DNA of 16,616 nucleotides from NCBI GenBank assembly GCA_024643445.1, contig JAHEMX010000017.1, forward strand, positions 1-16,616, read 5' to 3'. Below the pieces are notes generated by a model that was not told the origin of the DNA, searched no databases, and saw only the letters and a program-made list of their open reading frames with translations. Source of the stretch: Desulfobulbaceae bacterium. GTDB taxonomy: Bacteria; Desulfobacterota; Desulfobulbia; Desulfobulbales; Desulfocapsaceae. How positions within the stretch are numbered: position 1 is the stretch's first letter; each line of letters starts with the position of its first letter. Positions 14,894-16,616 of this stretch are shown here, piece by piece. A program made the translations under genes and the position numbers.

Positions 14894-16060
14894 ATGGTTT
14901 CGTTTGGTATCGATGTACTGATGGAGAGCGTGCCTCCCTGGCGGAACGGCGAGCGGCTCGGACTTCTTTGCAATCACGCCTCGGTAAACCGTGACCTGGT
15001 CCATACCAGAGTTCTGCTGCAACGGCGTTTTGGCAGCGATCTGAGATGTATCTTTTCACCACAGCATGGATTTAACGCCGAAAAACAGGACAACATGATC
15101 GAGTCAGATCACGGTGTTGACGCCGTCACCGGGTTGCCGCTTTTCAGCCTGTATGGAAAAAGCAGGAGGCCGATCCGGGAGATGTTTGATTGTCTTGATA
15201 TCCTTTTGATAGACCTGCAGGACGTCGGCACGAGGGTCTATACCTTTGTCTATACCATGGCCTATTGTCTTGAGGCTGCTCAGACCTTCGGCAAAAAAGT
15301 GATTGTCCTGGACCGGCCCAATCCCATTGACGGGGTCAGTCTTGAAGGTAACCTGCTGAATAGTGAGTATGTCTCCTTTGTCGGTCTCTATCCGCTGCCG
15401 ATGAGGCACGGCCTGACCTTTGCTGAACTGGCACGATATATAAACGCTGAGTATGCTATCGATGCCGAGCTCGAGGTGATACCGATGTCCGGCTGGAGAA
15501 GAGAAATGTACTATCGGGATACCGGGCTGCCATGGGTCTTTCCATCCCCGAACATGCCTACTCCAGAAACGGCGATGGTCTATCCTGGTCAGGTTCTCTG
15601 GGAAGGAACCACGGTGTCGGAGGGACGGGGAACCACCCTGCCTTTCGAGTTGACCGGCGCGCCTTATTGGGAACATGACCGGATCCTGTCGCGGCTTGAT
15701 GCACTCAAACTGCCCGGTTGCAGGTTCAGGCCTTTGGTCTTTGAGCCGACCTCCGGGAAATGGGCAGGAGAAACCTGCCGGGGTTTTCACCTGCATGTCA
15801 CTGACAAATCGGTATTTCGCCCCTATCGGACGAGCCTTGAACTTTTACAGATCGTCCTGCATTGCTATTCTGAGGAATTTTCGTACAAAAAACCTCCTTA
15901 CGAGTACAACTTTGAGCAACTGCCGATTGATCTGATTCTCGGCGATAGAGAAGTTCGGGAAAAACTTGAAAAAGGAGTATCGGTGGCTGAGATGGAAAGA
16001 GCGTGGCAGGGGCCCCTGCTTGAATTCGATCAGCGTCGTCAGAACTATTTACTCTATTGA
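14894..16060 (+). CDS. DUF1343 / NamZ-like exo-beta-N-acetylmuramidase family protein
   Basis: The 388-residue protein spans the DUF1343 family (glycoside hydrolase family 171), whose studied members (NamZ) release N-acetylmuramic acid from the non-reducing end of peptidoglycan fragments. Visible blocks are GLLCNHASV (23-31), SPQHGF (55-60) with QDNMIES, LPLFSLYG, LLIDLQDVGTRVYTF, VLDRPNPI, LPMRHGLT, FPSPNMPT and YPGQVLWEGTTVSEGRGTT. No signal peptide or membrane segment is present, unlike the secreted NamZ enzymes, so it may act in the cytoplasm on imported muropeptides. The block I expect as PEHG in NamZ reads PQHG here. I prefer the ATG at 14894 (AGG three bases upstream); a TTG at 14852 inside the glmS end would add 14 residues. 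Family firm, activity inferred. Confidence 0.85.
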   Translation: MVSFGIDVLMESVPPWRNGERLGLLCNHASVNRDLVHTRVLLQRRFGSDLRCIFSPQHGFNAEKQDNMIESDHGVDAVTGLPLFSLYGKSRRPIREMFDCLDILLIDLQDVGTRVYTFVYTMAYCLEAAQTFGKKVIVLDRPNPIDGVSLEGNLLNSEYVSFVGLYPLPMRHGLTFAELARYINAEYAIDAELEVIPMSGWRREMYYRDTGLPWVFPSPNMPTPETAMVYPGQVLWEGTTVSEGRGTTLPFELTGAPYWEHDRILSRLDALKLPGCRFRPLVFEPTSGKWAGETCRGFHLHVTDKSVFRPYRTSLELLQIVLHCYSEEFSYKKPPYEYNFEQLPIDLILGDREVREKLEKGVSVAEMERAWQGPLLEFDQRRQNYLLY

Positions 16061-16063
16061 GCC

Positions 16064-16090
16064 TTAGGCAAAATGAGGATTTTGGCTTAA
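16064..16090 (+). terminator. Hairpin just behind the NamZ-like gene, possible terminator
   Basis: Four bases after the stop, TTAGGCAAAAT (16064-16074), loop GAGG, and ATTTTGGCTTAA (16079-16090) can form an 11-pair stem with one G-U pair and one bulged G at 16085. No run of U follows, only AATTAAGG, so termination would be weak or the hairpin serves another purpose such as 3'-end stability. Confidence 0.35.
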
Positions 16091-16137
16091 AATTAAGGCA
16101 GGCGAAAAATTTTACCTCTAGGCGCCCTGAAAGAAGT

Positions 16138-16157
16138 ACCCTTAGGGTGCATATAAT
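16138..16157 (+). promoter_or_regulatory. Possible lpxD promoter: -10 box next to an ACCCT-T-AGGGT palindrome
   Basis: TATAAT (16152-16157) is a full -10 consensus, directly behind the palindrome ACCCTTAGGGT (16138-16148). No recognisable -35 box lies 16-18 bases upstream (the bases there read GAAAGA), so an activator would be needed or the box is chance. The palindrome also lies inside a larger pairing of GCGCCCT (16122-16128) with AGGGTGC (16144-16150), one G-U pair. Confidence 0.3.
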
Positions 16158-16192
16158 TGATATTATGAGGATAAAATTCTAAGCCTAACGCG

Positions 16193-16227
16193 GAGTCTGC
16201 GCGAAAAGATCATTTTGCCAGAGACTC
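16193..16227 (+). promoter_or_regulatory. Two-tier hairpin in the lpxD leader
   Basis: GAGTCT (16193-16198) pairs with AGACTC (16222-16227), and inside it GCGAAA (16201-16206) pairs with TTTTGC (16213-16218, one G-U), leaving a six-base loop. If the promoter lies upstream, this structure would sit in the leader, ending about 27 bases before the start of lpxD. No U-run follows, so it is not an intrinsic terminator. Function unknown. Confidence 0.35.
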
Positions 16228-16256
16228 TATTAAAACAGGTATATCAGGGTATTATG

Positions 16257-16616
16257 ATGAAAAAAACTATAAGCCTGCATGAGCTGGCCCTGCTGGTGGA
16301 GGGCGAGATCGTCGGGGATCAGAATCTGGAGATCCATGGGTTTGGACCGCTGGAAAGTGCCGGTCCCGGGGAGATGAGTTTTCTGGTCAAGGCTGGCAAA
16401 ACCGAACTCATCGAGAACTCTTCCGCTTCGGCTTTTCTCGTGCCGGAAAGTGTCACCGTGTCTGACAGGACGGTTGTCAGGGTCAAGGATCCGTATCTCG
16501 CCGCAGCACTTATCCAGAACCATCTGCTGAAAAAAGATTTCGAACCGCGCGGTATCAGTGATCGGGCCTTTGTCGGAGCTGGATGCACCATTCCTGAGGC
16601 CGTTTCCATCGGACCC
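16257..16616 (+). CDS. lpxD: UDP-3-O-acylglucosamine N-acyltransferase LpxD (5' part only)
   Basis: LpxD adds the N-linked acyl chain from acyl-ACP to UDP-3-O-acylglucosamine in lipid A synthesis, so the host should have a lipid A outer membrane. The window holds the first 120 residues of a protein usually about 340-350 long; the frame is open to the right edge. The start SLHELALLVEGEIVGD, the block GPLESAGPGEMSFL, and the run SASAFLVPESV then VRVKDPYLAAA are typical of the N-terminal uridine-binding domain, and the hexapeptide beta-helix is just starting at the edge (ISDRAFVGAGCTIPEAVSIGP). I chose the second of two adjacent ATGs (16254, 16257), as AGGG stands seven bases before it; the first would add one Met. 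No neighbouring lipid A gene is visible upstream. Confidence 0.93.
   Translation, partial: MKKTISLHELALLVEGEIVGDQNLEIHGFGPLESAGPGEMSFLVKAGKTELIENSSASAFLVPESVTVSDRTVVRVKDPYLAAALIQNHLLKKDFEPRGISDRAFVGAGCTIPEAVSIGP

Overview
The window looks like an ordinary, gene-dense stretch of a Gram-negative chromosome, most likely from a sulfate-reducing or related Desulfobacterota bacterium (the old Deltaproteobacteria, perhaps Desulfobulbales). The reasons are the truncated lpxD (lipid A, so an outer membrane), a periplasmic cytochrome with twelve haem motifs inside a housekeeping operon, a long HflX with an extra N-terminal domain, and a small dual-CxxC protein. The lineage is inferred from gene content only. 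Base composition and codon use look even throughout. I saw no transposase, phage gene, CRISPR array, tRNA or rRNA.

Layout. At the left edge, mnmA (minus strand, cut off at base 1) and a trhP/yegQ-like U32 gene (plus) diverge; both act on tRNA wobble uridine 34. The U32 gene converges on a minus-strand left-handed beta-helix acyltransferase that resembles only the C-terminal half of GlmU. After a gap of about 280 bases with an inverted repeat and weak promoter-like boxes comes a plus-strand run: lon, mltG, nadE, a dodecahaem-type cytochrome c, and hflX. Facing it on the minus strand are pyrE and, two bases downstream, a 56-residue dual-CxxC zinc-ribbon-like gene. pyrE is divergent from glmS, which overlaps or nearly touches a DUF1343/NamZ-like gene. 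A structured, AT-rich gap then leads into lpxD, cut off at the right edge.

How the genes fit together. Several serve the cell envelope: GlmS makes glucosamine-6-phosphate, the GlmU-like protein could acetylate a sugar phosphate, LpxD uses a UDP-glucosamine derivative for lipid A, MltG cleaves nascent glycan strands, and the NamZ-like protein may release N-acetylmuramic acid from muropeptides. Lon and HflX handle protein and ribosome quality control. NadE and PyrE make NAD and pyrimidines. The cytochrome is the only clear respiratory gene, and its place between nadE and hflX is odd.

Most worth a second look: (1) the conserved N-terminus of hflX lies upstream of its first ATG in a frame with no ATG, GTG or TTG, so it needs an AUU start or a one-base change in a G6 run; (2) the N-terminal domain of that HflX carries a JAB/MPN-like HTHP motif; (3) the small dual-CxxC gene behind pyrE; (4) the twelve-haem cytochrome with one CX4CH site; (5) a NamZ-like enzyme with no signal peptide. 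I found no convincing new defence or mobile system.
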